From contig NZ_QOUX01000046.1 in NCBI RefSeq assembly GCF_004116265.1, positions 620,001-684,000 of the forward strand: DNA of 64,000 nucleotides, given 5' to 3'. The translations under genes and the position numbers were made by a program. Below the pieces are notes generated by a model. The model was given only the letters and a program-made list of their open reading frames with translations, did no database searches and had not been told where the DNA came from. Positions 53,016 to 63,150 of this stretch are shown piece after piece. Each line of letters starts with the position of its first letter. Positions within the stretch are counted from its first letter, which is position 1. This stretch comes from Anaerobacillus alkaliphilus. Its GTDB lineage: Bacteria; Bacillota; Bacilli; Bacillales; Anaerobacillaceae.

Positions 53016-53235
53016 TATGTACCCCCTTATATCTTTTTTCAAGCTAAATCTAGCTTACTATCATTATAATAAAAATGAAATCTAGCATTTCTATAAAACA
53101 TATTTTCTCACAAATTACCACAATTTACGTTAATTATGTGGATATCATGAATTTGTAATAACTGCTACTTTTTTAACGAACGAAACATTGTATAATAAAA
53201 GCATAGAGAAAGACAAAGAAGAGAGGGTGAGTTAA

Positions 53236-53691
53236 ATGGGTATTAGACTGAATAAGATGTTCTTCTTCATGTTTGTAGTTCTGCTTCTAGCATTAACTGG
53301 GTGTAATAGTTCAACAGAAGAAGCAAATTCTTATAATTTTCCTGATTACGTTTATAATGCAAAACATCCCGGTGCTATGGCAGCCTATCAATATGCTGTA
53401 GATGCTGAAGAAGGGATATTAGAACATATTCCGTGTTATTGTAATTGTTATATTGATCCTTTTAATCATAATAACGTGAAAGATTGCTTTATCTCTAACA
53501 CTGAAAGTACTGATGATTTAGTAGTTTATGATGATCACGGCGCTGGCTGAGGTATCTGTATTGAAATTGCACTGGATGTGCAAAAACTACATGAACAAGG
53601 AGTATCTTTAGTAGATATTAGAAACTATATTGACGAGAGTTATTCCAAATTTGCTGAACCAACTCCTACACCTCATCCACATGGTCATTAA
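53236..53691 (+). CDS. PCYCGC-motif lipoprotein with in-frame TGA: candidate selenoprotein
   Basis: A 152-codon frame interrupted only by TGA at 53548-53550. The signal peptide ends in L-A-L-T-G-C (Cys23), and the family motif appears as H-I-P-C-Y-C-N-C with a further Cys84. The frame then reads D-D-H-G-A-G-(TGA)-G-I-C-I-E-I-A-L-D and stays open to a natural end in P-T-P-T-P-H-P-H-G-H. In my knowledge of PCYCGC proteins a C-x-x-C follows D-D-H-G here, so TGA replaces the first Cys (U105-x-x-C108). A hairpin fitting the bacterial SECIS model follows. The strong ribosome site (GAGGGTGAG), an ordinary terminator and the intact downstream frame argue against decay. The alternative is a recent nonsense mutation or a sequencing error. 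Confidence 0.75.
53551..53591 (+). promoter_or_regulatory. candidate bacterial SECIS hairpin
   Basis: Sixteen bases after TGA a perfect 6-bp stem TTGCAC (53567-53572) / GTGCAA (53578-53583) closes a 5-nt loop TGGAT. G in the second loop position and an apical loop 22 nt from the UGA meet the published bacterial SECIS rules (short upper stem, G within the first two loop bases, roughly 16-37 nt spacing). A weaker lower stem TGTA/TACA (53557-53560, 53588-53591) may add to it. Confidence 0.55.
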
Positions 53692-53713
53692 AACTGAATT
53701 TAAATAGTTAAAG

Positions 53714-53754
53714 AAGGCTCTCCTACAATAAATTATAGGGAAAGCCTTTTTTTT
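53714..53754 (+). terminator. terminator after the PCYCGC gene
   Basis: AAGGCTCTCC pairs with GGGAAAGCCTT (one mismatch) around a loop of about 14 nt, followed by TTTTTTTT. It may also slow transcription from the convergent EAL gene. Confidence 0.8.
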
Positions 53755-53813
53755 GAAAACCTTTAGATGTCTAGATATACCGGAGGACGAATCAGTGGGA
53801 TTGCGTCTAGATT

Positions 53814-54875
53814 TTACAAAGCACTACTCGTTAAGGAACTTATCGGCTTAGATGAAGGTGGTGCAAAATAGTACCCTTGTGCTAGTGGGATCCCGATAGT
53901 TTTACAGAATTCAGCTTCCTCTTTTCTTTCTACCCCCTCAGCAAGAAGGATAATATTATATTCATTGGCAATCTGAACAATCTTTGCAATTGTTTCTTGC
54001 TTCTCCTTGTTTTGATCACAATAATCAATAATTGAACGATCGAGCTTTGCGTAATTAGGTTGTAATTGCTTTAGTACTTCCATTGTCGCAAAACCAGAAC
54101 CTAAGTCATCTAATGCTACCTTTATTCCATGTTTCTTGTATACATCAAAAATGTTTTTCAGGTGATTTATATCATCAATTCGTTCCGTCTCTACTACTTC
54201 AAAAATTAGATCATTTGCATCTACACCGTACTTTTCTACCGCAGCAAAAGTACTTCTCAGGCAATGGTTCGGGTCATAGATCGACGATGGTAAGAAATTA
54301 ATAAATCTTTTGAATCCGTTTTCCACAAGTTGTGCACTAGTTTTTATTGAAGAGACTCTCGCCTGACTATCTAAAAGTGATTGCAAACCAGCTTTCCTCG
54401 AGAAAGAAAATAATTCCCCAGGATTAAAGCTTATATCACCTGATGGCCTTAATAAAAACTCATACCCATATACGTTTAAATTTTTCAAAGAAACGACTGG
54501 TTGTAGAAAACTTGTAAAAAGTTGCTCGTTAATGATCGTTAAATATTCTCTATTACTTGCTCTGTGATAGAATTCAAGAAATGGTGTATTGGGTGAAAAG
54601 TGCTCAGCATTAGCTTGGATGTGTTTCGTTATACAATATAACTTTCCTTTTGTATCTTGATTAAACGAATGGTCAATTTCTTTTAAAACTGAAATTAACT
54701 GTTCAATAGATTCATACTGGAAACGGACATGAAAATCTTGTCCATGATACGAAATATCTATGTTAGTTAAAAGTTCTTTAATAGATGTCATAATAACTTG
54801 ATTTATTGATTGAATTTCAATTATACCTTGATCAAGGATATAAAACTCCTTTGTACATTTGGAACAGCTTTCCAT
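53814..54875 (-). CDS. EAL-domain protein (c-di-GMP phosphodiesterase or receptor)
   Basis: About 353 residues. The N-terminus has a C-S-K-C pair, then about 110 residues without a known domain, then an EAL domain. Its signature is Y-G-Y-E-F-L-L-R-P (E-F-L in place of E-A-L), with F-I-N-F-L-P, E-V-V-E-T-E, L-D-D-L-G-S-G, Y-A-K-L-D, L-A-E-G-V-E and A-Q-G-Y-Y-F, so metal and catalytic residues appear intact. AGGGG lies 8 bases before ATG 54875. It should lower c-di-GMP or sense it; no GGDEF domain is attached. Confidence 0.87.
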   Translation of the reverse strand: MESCSKCTKEFYILDQGIIEIQSINQVIMTSIKELLTNIDISYHGQDFHVRFQYESIEQLISVLKEIDHSFNQDTKGKLYCITKHIQANAEHFSPNTPFLEFYHRASNREYLTIINEQLFTSFLQPVVSLKNLNVYGYEFLLRPSGDISFNPGELFSFSRKAGLQSLLDSQARVSSIKTSAQLVENGFKRFINFLPSSIYDPNHCLRSTFAAVEKYGVDANDLIFEVVETERIDDINHLKNIFDVYKKHGIKVALDDLGSGFATMEVLKQLQPNYAKLDRSIIDYCDQNKEKQETIAKIVQIANEYNIILLAEGVERKEEAEFCKTIGIPLAQGYYFAPPSSKPISSLTSSAL

Positions 54876-54954
54876 TGTCTCAACCCCTAGTTGCATTGTT
54901 TAATTAAATCCTACCATATCTAGCTTCCTGCTTGTATTCTTTTTGCTTACAAAA

Positions 54955-54997
54955 AGAAAAAAAGTGACATAAATAGTTTGGTTACTATCTATATCAC
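54955..54997 (-). terminator. terminator of the propionyl-CoA operon
   Basis: On the minus strand a 14-bp stem including G:U pairs (arms 54984-54997 and 54964-54977) with a 6-nt loop is followed by TTTTTTTC, five bases after the meaB stop. Confidence 0.85.
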
Positions 54998-55001
54998 CAT
55001 T

Positions 55002-56018
55002 TTATTTTAGAAGGTCATATTGCTCTATCAGCTTTTTTGCTGCCAAGGTAACTGATATCTGCCCTTCTTCGATTTCTTGTTTATACTTTGGCAAATTTAC
55101 TTTTATACTAGCGTGTTCATAAAATCGTTGTAATAGTTGAGATTGCAATGTTTCCTGTAGCCATAAAAATAATTGCTCTTTTCTTCTCTCAAAGTACACG
55201 TTAGTTTCTTTTGTATGAGCAATATAGTCTCCCACAAGATCCCAAAGCTGAGTTATCCCTTCTCCGGTAATGGCAGAGCATGTATACGCTCTAGTTTCCC
55301 AGCCCTTTGTCGCTGGTGGGATGTAATGAAGGATCTGGTTGTATTCTTCTTTTGCAGCCAATGCTTTCAGTTTGTTATCACCATCGGCTTTATTAATAAA
55401 AATAGCATCAGCTAATTCTAAGACACCTTTTTTCATTCCCTGTAGCTCATCGCCAGCTCCAGTAATCATTAAAACAATGAATAAATCAACCATTGACCTA
55501 ACCGTCGTTTCACTTTGACCGACACCTACTGTTTCTACGATGATGACATCATACCCAGCTGCTTCACAGACTAGCATTGTTTCTCTACTTTTCCTTGCGA
55601 CACCACCTAAAGTACCGCCAGCTGGTGTTGGCCTGACAAACGCTCGTTTGTTTCTTCCTAACTGTTCCATTCTAGTTTTATCTCCTAGAATGCTTCCTTT
55701 CGATATTTGGCTACTAGGATCAACAGCTAGAACGGCGACCTTGTGTCCTAAACTACACAAATAAGTTCCAAATGCCTCAATTAATGTACTCTTTCCAGCC
55801 CCTGGAACACCAGTGATACCTATTCTGATAGAGTTCCCAGTATAAGGTATCAATTTAGTGATGACTTCCTGTGCGAGATCAAAGTGCTTTTCAGCATTAC
55901 TTTCAACAAGAGTAATTGTCTGGGCTAAAATAGCACGATTATTTTCTAAAACTCCATTTACGTAGTCATTGACATCTAATTGTTTCTTTCGTCTAGGAGC
56001 TTTCTCGTTTCGGTCCAT
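55002..56018 (-). CDS. meaB: methylmalonyl-CoA mutase-associated GTPase MeaB
   Basis: A G3E-family P-loop GTPase of about 338 residues. Walker A is G-V-P-G-A-G-K-S-T, switch regions include E-T-V-G-V-G-Q-S-E, and the base-specificity motif is N-K-A-D. It escorts adenosylcobalamin and protects or repairs methylmalonyl-CoA mutase, whose two subunits are encoded just upstream. GGAG lies 6 bases before ATG 56018. Last gene of the operon. Confidence 0.94.
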   Translation of the reverse strand: MDRNEKAPRRKKQLDVNDYVNGVLENNRAILAQTITLVESNAEKHFDLAQEVITKLIPYTGNSIRIGITGVPGAGKSTLIEAFGTYLCSLGHKVAVLAVDPSSQISKGSILGDKTRMEQLGRNKRAFVRPTPAGGTLGGVARKSRETMLVCEAAGYDVIIVETVGVGQSETTVRSMVDLFIVLMITGAGDELQGMKKGVLELADAIFINKADGDNKLKALAAKEEYNQILHYIPPATKGWETRAYTCSAITGEGITQLWDLVGDYIAHTKETNVYFERRKEQLFLWLQETLQSQLLQRFYEHASIKVNLPKYKQEIEEGQISVTLAAKKLIEQYDLLK

Positions 56019-56055
56019 AGCCATCTCCTTTCAAATGTAGAACGTAGATTTTCAG

Positions 56056-56083
56056 ACATTCTACATTCTACATTCTACATTCT
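56056..56083. repeat. heptanucleotide tandem repeat (ACATTCT x4)
   Basis: Four exact consecutive copies of ACATTCT lie in the 72-bp gap between mutB and meaB. An inverted partial copy (AATGTAGAA near 56033-56041) could pair with any unit, so the mRNA may fold into alternative hairpins before meaB. Confidence 0.9.
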
Positions 56084-56090
56084 GAATTCC

Positions 56091-58241
56091 TCATTCTTCA
56101 TTAAGTTGCTCGTTAATTTTTTCTAACACTTTCAGAGCTGCAACTGGAATAACTGTACCAGGTCCGAAAATGGCTGCTGCCCCTTGTTCAAATAAATAGT
56201 CATAATCCTGTGGGGGAATTACTCCACCAATAATGACTAAAATATCATCACGCCCGAGCTTCTTTAATTCTTTCACTACCTCAGGAAGCAATGTTTTATG
56301 ACCAGCAGCGAGCGAACTCATGCCAATCACATGAACATCGTTTTCGACAGCCTGAATAGCTGCTTCTTCTGGCGTTTGGAATAGTGGTCCAATGTCTACG
56401 TCAAAGCCTAAATCAGCAAACGCAGTTGCAATTACTTTTGCCCCTCGGTCATGACCATCTTGACCAAGTTTTGCAATCATAATCCTCGGTCTTCTGCCTT
56501 CATTTTCAGAGAATTCATCGGCTTTCTGTCTAACGCTATTAATTTGTTCTTCTTCGGCAAACTCAGCACGATAAACTCCACTAATCGACCTAATCACTGC
56601 TTTATGCCTCCCAACAACTTTCTCATAAGCATCAGATATTTCACCTAAACTTGCTCGAGCCCGAGCTGCTTCAATTGCAAGCGCTAATAGGTTACCATCA
56701 CCTGACTCAGCGGCTCGTGTTATTGCTTGAAGTGCTTCAGAAACTTTCTGCTCATCACGGTTATTCCTTAAATACTCGAGTCGTTTTATTTGTGCTTCCC
56801 TAACTGCCGAATTATCAATATTTAATATTTCGATAGGATCTTCTTGTTCAAGCCGGTATTTGTTCACACCGATGATTGTTTCTTTTTTCGAATCGATATG
56901 AGCTTGGCGTCTCGCAGCGGCTTCTTCAATTCTCATTTTTGGTAGCCCTGTCTCAATTGCTTTTGCCATTCCTCCAAGTTTCTCAACCTCTTGAATGTGA
57001 CCCCAGGCTTTTTCTGCCAACTCTTTTGTTAATGTTTCTACATAATAAGAGCCACCCCAAGGATCTAACACATTACAAATTCCTGTTTCATCTTGCAAAA
57101 ATAACTGGGTATTTCGAGCTATCCTTGCTGAGAAGTCAGTTGGTAAAGCAATTGCCTCATCTAAAGCATTTGTGTGTAAAGATTGAGTATGGCCTAACGT
57201 AGCTGCTAATGCCTCAATACATGTTCTTGCAACATTGTTAAAAGGATCCTGCTCTGTTAAGCTCCATCCAGAAGTTTGAGAATGAGTACGCAAAGCTAGT
57301 GATTTTTCGTTTTTAGGGTTAAATTGTTTTAATAGCTTTGCCCAAAGTAATCTAGCTGCACGCATCTTGGCCACTTCCATAAAATAGTTCATACCAATTG
57401 CCCAGAAAAATGATAATCGCGGTGCAAACGCATCGACGTCTAACCCTGCTTCTATACCTGTTCGAATATACTCAATGCCATCCGCTAACGTGTAGCCTAG
57501 TTCAATATCAGCAGTTGCTCCGGCTTCTTGCATATGATACCCGGAAATACTAATACTGTTGAATTTCGGCATGTGCTTAGAGGTGTACTCAAAAATATCA
57601 GCAATTACTTTCATTGATGGCTTAGGAGGATAAATATACGTATTTCGTACCATATATTCCTTCAAAATATCATTTTGAATCGTTCCTGTTAGTTGCTCTT
57701 GGCTAACTCCTTGTTCTTCAGCAGCCACAATATAAAAAGCCAGCACTGGTAATACAGCACCATTCATTGTCATTGAGACACTCATTTTATCTAAAGGAAT
57801 TCCATCAAATAAGATCTTCATATCTAAAATCGAATCTACTGCAACCCCGGCTTTCCCAACATCACCAATCACGCGGGGATGGTCTGAATCATAGCCTCTG
57901 TGCGTCGCTAAGTCGAAAGCAATCGAAAGTCCTTTTTGTCCGGCAGCAAGATTACGACGATAAAAAGCATTACTTTCTTCAGCCGTAGAAAAACCCGCAT
58001 ACTGCCTTACCGTCCACGGTCTCGTCTTATACATTGCCGGATAAGGTCCTCGTAAATATGGCGCAATTCCTGAAACATAGTCAAGATGTTCGAGCCCTTT
58101 TGTATCTTCACCTGTGTATAAAGGTTTCACAGTTATTTGCTCTAACGTTCGAAACGAATGTTCATCGGAGAACGAAGGTGCTTGTTGCTCAACGGTAGGA
58201 CCCTTTTTTAACGTTAGTTTCGTAAAATCTGGATTACTCAT
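56091..58241 (-). CDS. mutB: methylmalonyl-CoA mutase, large (catalytic) subunit
   Basis: About 716 residues. The N-terminal TIM barrel has [11 protein letters not shown] and the catalytic His in [12 protein letters not shown]. The C-terminal cobalamin-binding domain has the full D-G-H-D-R-G-A motif. It interconverts (R)-methylmalonyl-CoA and succinyl-CoA with adenosylcobalamin. GGAGG stands 9 bases before ATG 58241, which overlaps the mutA end by 8 bp (coupled translation). Confidence 0.96.
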   Translation of the reverse strand: MSNPDFTKLTLKKGPTVEQQAPSFSDEHSFRTLEQITVKPLYTGEDTKGLEHLDYVSGIAPYLRGPYPAMYKTRPWTVRQYAGFSTAEESNAFYRRNLAAGQKGLSIAFDLATHRGYDSDHPRVIGDVGKAGVAVDSILDMKILFDGIPLDKMSVSMTMNGAVLPVLAFYIVAAEEQGVSQEQLTGTIQNDILKEYMVRNTYIYPPKPSMKVIADIFEYTSKHMPKFNSISISGYHMQEAGATADIELGYTLADGIEYIRTGIEAGLDVDAFAPRLSFFWAIGMNYFMEVAKMRAARLLWAKLLKQFNPKNEKSLALRTHSQTSGWSLTEQDPFNNVARTCIEALAATLGHTQSLHTNALDEAIALPTDFSARIARNTQLFLQDETGICNVLDPWGGSYYVETLTKELAEKAWGHIQEVEKLGGMAKAIETGLPKMRIEEAAARRQAHIDSKKETIIGVNKYRLEQEDPIEILNIDNSAVREAQIKRLEYLRNNRDEQKVSEALQAITRAAESGDGNLLALAIEAARARASLGEISDAYEKVVGRHKAVIRSISGVYRAEFAEEEQINSVRQKADEFSENEGRRPRIMIAKLGQDGHDRGAKVIATAFADLGFDVDIGPLFQTPEEAAIQAVENDVHVIGMSSLAAGHKTLLPEVVKELKKLGRDDILVIIGGVIPPQDYDYLFEQGAAAIFGPGTVIPVAALKVLEKINEQLNEE

Positions 58242-60312
58242 TGACCATTTCCTCCTCTTCTCCATGTAGTTGCTTTAATAATTGATAACAATTCGTTCCC
58301 ATATGAATAAATCCATTAAGGCCTATCTCTAGTAACTGATTTTCTAGAAACTCTTCCTGTTTCCCAGCTACAAAAATTTTCATATCAGGTCGCTGCTCTT
58401 TAACAGCTGCAACGATTTCTAGCGCTTGATCAAGGTAGTCTTCATTTTTACCACATAGAACTGCAATTGTTGCTTCGGTACTTATTGTCTGTTTAATAGC
58501 CTCTTCAACATCTGTAAAACCATTGTTTTTTATGACATCAAATCCACCAGTTTCAAAAAAGCTGGTAATAAAATCAGATCGTTGTTTGTGAGATGACAAA
58601 GGCCCGATACTTGTTAAGAAAACACTCGCAGATTGACCAGTTGCCTTATTCTTTTCACTTGCATAACGTAGTAACTCGAAAGCATCAGTTGCTCGAAAGC
58701 CTTCAATTCTTTCTATTGAAGTTGTGCTTCCTTTCACCAAGTCTTTCATAATTGTTTCTTGTGATGCTCCGTTCTTCCAGGCTTTAATAACGTCTACCAT
58801 GATATTCCCTGGTTTAATCGAAAAATCTACTGGTTGTTCCTGTTTAGAGAGCTTACTTTGTTTCTCCACAACGTTTTTCATTTCCTCATAATGCTCTAAT
58901 GGAAATGATTCATGATTATTAGGATACATAGTTGCACCAACAAAGACTAGTTTCCTTTTTTCTATATCAGCCTTTTTCTTAGCTGCTACTTCGTTTACAA
59001 GTTTTTGTGGAGTTCCCAAATTTAAGGCCTTGTACATCCCACCCAAGGCTTCTATTTGTTGAAATAGCTCCCAGCTCTTATTTGTTATTTCCTCAGTTAA
59101 ATGCTCTACATACCAAGAGCCACCTGCTGGGTCCATTGTTTTGGATATATGTGCTTCTTCTTGAATAATAAATTGAATATTCCTTGCAATTCTGCGAGAA
59201 AAAGTATTTGGTAAAGCAAAGGCTTCGTCAAAGGGACTAACATGTAAGCTATTGACACTCCCAAGAGCGGCGGTGAACGCTTCAACAGTTCCACGTAGCA
59301 TATTCACGTAAGGATCATAAATGGTTTTGGTCCATTGTGAGGTTCTTGCGTGAATTGTAAGCTTTTGACTTTCTTCATTTCCCCCGAAGGCTTCAATTAC
59401 GTTTGCCCAAAGAATTCTCACTGCACGAATTTTCGCTAATTCCATAAATAGATTTGAGCCAATAGATAATGAGAAACAGAATGAGCCAGCAATTTCATTA
59501 ATTGAAAATCCTCGTTCTTGTAATCCCCGAATATAGTAAACAGCTGTATCAATGATAAAGGCTAGCTCTTGAACAGCGCTTGCTCCTCCATTATGGTATG
59601 GACTACTATCAATAAAGACTGTCTTAACATCTAATTTATTGTCTAGCTTCCACTTAAGAATTTCTGCCATTTGATCTAAATAACGATCAATGCTATTTGG
59701 TAAAGATCCTTCACTAACTAATATCGATAGTGGGTCCATCCCAATGTAGCCTCTAAGATCGGTTAATGGTAAGTTATGCTTTTCATAATAGGCCGCAATA
59801 AGTCCTATGATGCTGGCATTTGCCCCAGATTGTATGACTAAGGGGTACCTATTAACTTTTATATCACTAAAAATTGTTTCTAAATCAGACAAAGTAGAGA
59901 TGGCGGTACCGGATCGTCGAGAAGTCTTGCTTACCATCCCTTGCTTACTGTCACTATTTAGTACTAGATTTATTGCATTAACACCTTTTTGTAGATCTTC
60001 CTTTAACCATTCGTTTAGTTTTTCAGGTACTGGGTGGGTCATTTCTTGAGCTACCAGCCAATTGTTTTCAATTCCTGTGCCTCTGACAAACGGATATTGA
60101 CCCGGTAGAGCTGAGAGAAATTCTAAACGATCGACATCTTTTTGTTGGTACATTGGTTCAAGTACTATCTCTTCGTATGTTCTTGTTAATAGTTTTGAAA
60201 AAGGAACTCCTTTTAATGATTTTTCAACAGCTACCTTCCACTCATCATACGTAGGTATTGGATAATCACAAATGTATTGGAAAATATTTTCTTTACTTTC
60301 TTTAGGACACAT
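58234..60312 (-). CDS. mutA: methylmalonyl-CoA mutase, small subunit
   Basis: A 692-residue relative of the large subunit, matching the beta subunit of heterodimeric mutases ([15 protein letters not shown]). The C-terminal domain lacks D-x-H-x-x-G (the region reads [11 protein letters not shown]), so it does not bind B12, as expected for the non-catalytic subunit. ATG behind AGGTGA. Partner of MutB. Confidence 0.93.
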   Translation of the reverse strand: MCPKESKENIFQYICDYPIPTYDEWKVAVEKSLKGVPFSKLLTRTYEEIVLEPMYQQKDVDRLEFLSALPGQYPFVRGTGIENNWLVAQEMTHPVPEKLNEWLKEDLQKGVNAINLVLNSDSKQGMVSKTSRRSGTAISTLSDLETIFSDIKVNRYPLVIQSGANASIIGLIAAYYEKHNLPLTDLRGYIGMDPLSILVSEGSLPNSIDRYLDQMAEILKWKLDNKLDVKTVFIDSSPYHNGGASAVQELAFIIDTAVYYIRGLQERGFSINEIAGSFCFSLSIGSNLFMELAKIRAVRILWANVIEAFGGNEESQKLTIHARTSQWTKTIYDPYVNMLRGTVEAFTAALGSVNSLHVSPFDEAFALPNTFSRRIARNIQFIIQEEAHISKTMDPAGGSWYVEHLTEEITNKSWELFQQIEALGGMYKALNLGTPQKLVNEVAAKKKADIEKRKLVFVGATMYPNNHESFPLEHYEEMKNVVEKQSKLSKQEQPVDFSIKPGNIMVDVIKAWKNGASQETIMKDLVKGSTTSIERIEGFRATDAFELLRYASEKNKATGQSASVFLTSIGPLSSHKQRSDFITSFFETGGFDVIKNNGFTDVEEAIKQTISTEATIAVLCGKNEDYLDQALEIVAAVKEQRPDMKIFVAGKQEEFLENQLLEIGLNGFIHMGTNCYQLLKQLHGEEEEMVNE

Positions 60313-60380
60313 CTAATTAGTCACCTGCCTTTAAAGTGTTGAGTGTAGAGATGTATTGATTACTCTAGACTTCCATAGTT

Positions 60381-61937
60381 TTACAATGGAATATTCCCGT
60401 GTTTTTTCTTCGGCAATGACTTCTTTTTATTTTTTAACATTTCAAGAGCATTAATTAGGCTCTTCCTTGTATCACGTGGATCAATAACATCATCAATCAT
60501 CCCATTAGAAGCCGCAACATATGGATTGGCAAATTTCTCGCGATACTCCTGAATTTTTGCTTGTCTAGTTTCTTCAGGATTAGGACTCTCTGAAATTTCC
60601 TTTGAAAAGATAATGTTTGCTGCACCTTCAGGTCCCATCACTGCTACTTCAGCATTTGGCCATGCAAACACTAAATCAGCCCCGATTGCTTTACTATTTA
60701 AAGCAACATAAGCACCACCGAAGGCCTTTCTAAGAATAACCGTTATTTTCGGTACAGTCGCTTCAGAATAAGCATATAAAATCTTGGCACCATGGCGTAT
60801 AATTCCGCCATGTTCCTGTTTTATCCCTGGGATAAACCCACTCACATCTTCAAAGGTGATAATAGGGATATTAAAACAATCACAAAAGCGAATAAATCTT
60901 GAACACTTATCAGAGGAATCGATATCTAGTCCGCCAGCCATAAACTTTGGTTGATTTGCTACAATCCCCACTGACTCGCCATTAATCCTAGCAAAACCGA
61001 CCACAATATTTTTCGCAAAAGATGGTTGAACCTCCATAAAATTTTCATCGTCAATGATCGCCATAATGACTTTGCGTACGTCATACACCTTCGTTCCATC
61101 GATAGGTACTAAGTCAATCAGTTCATCAATGCGCTCATTTCTTGATTTTTCAATCATAGGTGGCTTTGTTGGTGTTTTTTCTTGATTGTTTTGTGGCAAA
61201 AAGTTAATTAATTTCCGTACTTCTTTTAGAACCTCTTCTTCAGTAGCTGCTGTGAAGTGAGCATTTCCACTTAATGAAGAATGTACTTTTGCTCCACCTA
61301 AATCTTCCGTTGCAATATCAGCCCCAGTCACGCTTTTAATTACTTTTGGTCCAGTGATAAACATCTGACTCGTCTTTTCTACCATAAAAACAAAATCTGT
61401 AATCGCAGGCGAGTAGACCGCTCCACCTGCACAAGGTCCCATAATGACGGAAATCTGTGGAATTACTCCTGAATAAATTGAATTTCTATAAAAAATATGT
61501 CCATAACCATCTAAAGAAAGAACACCTTCTTGAATTCTGGCACCACCAGAGTCATTTAATCCGATGATTGGTGCTCCATTTTCAGCTGCAAAGTCCATAA
61601 TTTTTGCGATCTTTGTGGCATGCATTTCACCAAGCGCTCCACCAAAAACGGTAAAGTCTTGTGAAAAGATAAAAACTAAACGACCATCAATTTTTCCATA
61701 ACCAGTAACTACTCCTTCACCTGGGGCCTCTGAACTCCCAGATGCAAGTGCCAAACCACGATTTTCAATAAAAGGATTTATTTCAACAAAGGTGTCTTCA
61801 TCCACTAGAAGATCAATTCGTTCCCTCGCAGTCAATTTCCCACGATTGTGCTGAGCTTCAATTCTAGCTTCACCACCACCATTTTTAACTTTCCAACGCC
61901 GTTCTTCCATTTCTTCTATTTTATCAAACATATCCAT
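60381..61937 (-). CDS. pccB: propionyl-CoA carboxylase, carboxyltransferase (beta) subunit
   Basis: A 518-residue acyl-CoA carboxyltransferase with N-terminal (G-K-L-T-A-R-E-R-I-D-L-L, D-S-G-G-A-R-I-Q-E-G) and C-terminal (F-E-D-V-S-G-F-I-P-G, G-G-A-Y-V-A-L-N-S-K) crotonase-like domains. Co-occurrence with biotin carboxylase, biotin carrier and methylmalonyl-CoA mutase points to propionyl-CoA as substrate; a sodium-pumping methylmalonyl-CoA decarboxylase alpha subunit is the main alternative, but its membrane subunits are absent. Confidence 0.9.
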   Translation of the reverse strand: MDMFDKIEEMEERRWKVKNGGGEARIEAQHNRGKLTARERIDLLVDEDTFVEINPFIENRGLALASGSSEAPGEGVVTGYGKIDGRLVFIFSQDFTVFGGALGEMHATKIAKIMDFAAENGAPIIGLNDSGGARIQEGVLSLDGYGHIFYRNSIYSGVIPQISVIMGPCAGGAVYSPAITDFVFMVEKTSQMFITGPKVIKSVTGADIATEDLGGAKVHSSLSGNAHFTAATEEEVLKEVRKLINFLPQNNQEKTPTKPPMIEKSRNERIDELIDLVPIDGTKVYDVRKVIMAIIDDENFMEVQPSFAKNIVVGFARINGESVGIVANQPKFMAGGLDIDSSDKCSRFIRFCDCFNIPIITFEDVSGFIPGIKQEHGGIIRHGAKILYAYSEATVPKITVILRKAFGGAYVALNSKAIGADLVFAWPNAEVAVMGPEGAANIIFSKEISESPNPEETRQAKIQEYREKFANPYVAASNGMIDDVIDPRDTRKSLINALEMLKNKKKSLPKKKHGNIPL

Positions 61938-61989
61938 TCGTTTTGTCGACCTCCTCTAGAGTAATATTGATCAAGAGCTTACATAAAGG

Positions 61990-62496
61990 TTACACTCTAA
62001 CAAGGAAAAGTGGTTGACCGTATTCGACTAGTTGGCCATTTTCTACTAATACTTCTACTATTTCCCCACTTACTTCTGCTTCAAGCTCGTTCATTAGTTT
62101 CATTGCTTCAACAATACAGACAACTGTGTCATTTTTTACTTGATCACCCTTTTTTACGTAAGGTGCTGCTTCAGGCGACGGTGCTGCATAAAATGTCCCT
62201 ACCATTGGTGATGTGATTTTGTGAAGATTTTCTTCAATTGGTGCTGCTGAAGGAGCTGGAACAACTTCTTTTACCTCTTGTGTTGGTGCAACTGGAGTAG
62301 CAGGGTTAGGCTGAGTATTTGACACTTCATATCTTTGTGGCAACGCTTCCATTTGTCCGGTTATTGTATGGGTAACCGCACTTTTTTTACGGATAACAAC
62401 TTTTTCATTATTCTCGCCCTTTACGATTAACTCATCTATGTTAGAGCGGTCAACAGCACGGATCAATTCTCTTAAATCATTAATTTTATACATCAT
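61990..62496 (-). CDS. accB: biotin carboxyl carrier protein (AccB-like)
   Basis: A 168-residue protein. N-terminal [17 protein letters not shown] carrier domain, a Pro/Ala-rich linker (about residues 55-90), and a C-terminal biotinyl domain with the biotinylation site E-A-M-K-L-M-N-E. It carries CO2 between AccC and the carboxyltransferase. Probably dedicated to this propionyl-CoA carboxylase rather than to the housekeeping acetyl-CoA carboxylase. AGGAGG precedes the ATG, inside the end of the tetR gene. Confidence 0.93.
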   Translation of the reverse strand: MMYKINDLRELIRAVDRSNIDELIVKGENNEKVVIRKKSAVTHTITGQMEALPQRYEVSNTQPNPATPVAPTQEVKEVVPAPSAAPIEENLHKITSPMVGTFYAAPSPEAAPYVKKGDQVKNDTVVCIVEAMKLMNELEAEVSGEIVEVLVENGQLVEYGQPLFLVRV

Positions 62497-63118
62497 TTTT
62501 TCCTCCTAAGGTTGTTAAACTTTCATATTTTTTTAATGCTTCGTTTGTTAAGATCGAATGAAGAACAAAATTTGCATAGATGTTAGCAATCTCTGAAATC
62601 GAATTTTTCCCATCCTCTTTATACCATTTATACGTCCAATTGATCATTCCGAAAATTGCCATGGATGTTATAGGAACAGGTAGTTCGCGCCTGAATTCTC
62701 CTATATCAATTCCTTCTTGAACAACTTTGAACATCATCTCTTTATACTGATCGCGTTTTTTCTTAATCTCATAAAAATACTCTGGTGCCAAGTATAGATT
62801 CTCTTGATAAAACACCGTAACGTGCGGCCGATACATATCAAACATCATCACAAAAGATTTAATAATGGCGTTAAGCCTTTCAGTAGGAGTCTGCCATTTT
62901 TCATATGCTTCGGTGGCTTTATCAAGAACATAAGTGATAAAATAATCGTGCACGCTATAAAGAAGTTCATCTTTTGATTTAAAGTAATGATAGAAAGTCC
63001 CTTTACTCGTTCCACTTAATGTAACAATTTTATCTACAGTAACTGCATGATAACCATTCTGCTCAAAAAGTTGGAGTGCTACTTCTGTTATTTTCTCCTT
63101 TGTAGGTTTATCCTTCAC
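62486..63118 (-). CDS. TetR-family transcriptional regulator
   Basis: A 210-residue regulator with the TetR helix-turn-helix ([18 protein letters not shown], then [14 protein letters not shown]) and a C-terminal ligand domain. It lies within the carboxylase operon, 32 bp after accC and overlapping accB by 11 bp, so it very likely controls this operon and may sense an acyl-CoA, as FadR-type TetR proteins do. The ligand is inferred from context. Confidence 0.9.
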   Translation of the reverse strand: MKDKPTKEKITEVALQLFEQNGYHAVTVDKIVTLSGTSKGTFYHYFKSKDELLYSVHDYFITYVLDKATEAYEKWQTPTERLNAIIKSFVMMFDMYRPHVTVFYQENLYLAPEYFYEIKKKRDQYKEMMFKVVQEGIDIGEFRRELPVPITSMAIFGMINWTYKWYKEDGKNSISEIANIYANFVLHSILTNEALKKYESLTTLGGKNDV

Positions 63119-63150
63119 AAAACATCGCCTCCATCCTTTGGGCCTATCTC

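Noticed and set aside
53236-53550. Treating the PCYCGC gene as a complete 104-residue protein ending at TGA
   Set aside because: The conserved C-terminal part of the family, including the second cysteine, continues in frame after the TGA to a family-like end, so the stop is more likely recoded (or a mutation) than a true terminus.
60381-61937. Sodium-pumping methylmalonyl-CoA decarboxylase alpha subunit
   Set aside because: No membrane (beta/gamma/delta) decarboxylase subunits are present, while biotin carboxylase and mutase genes fit propionyl-CoA carboxylation.
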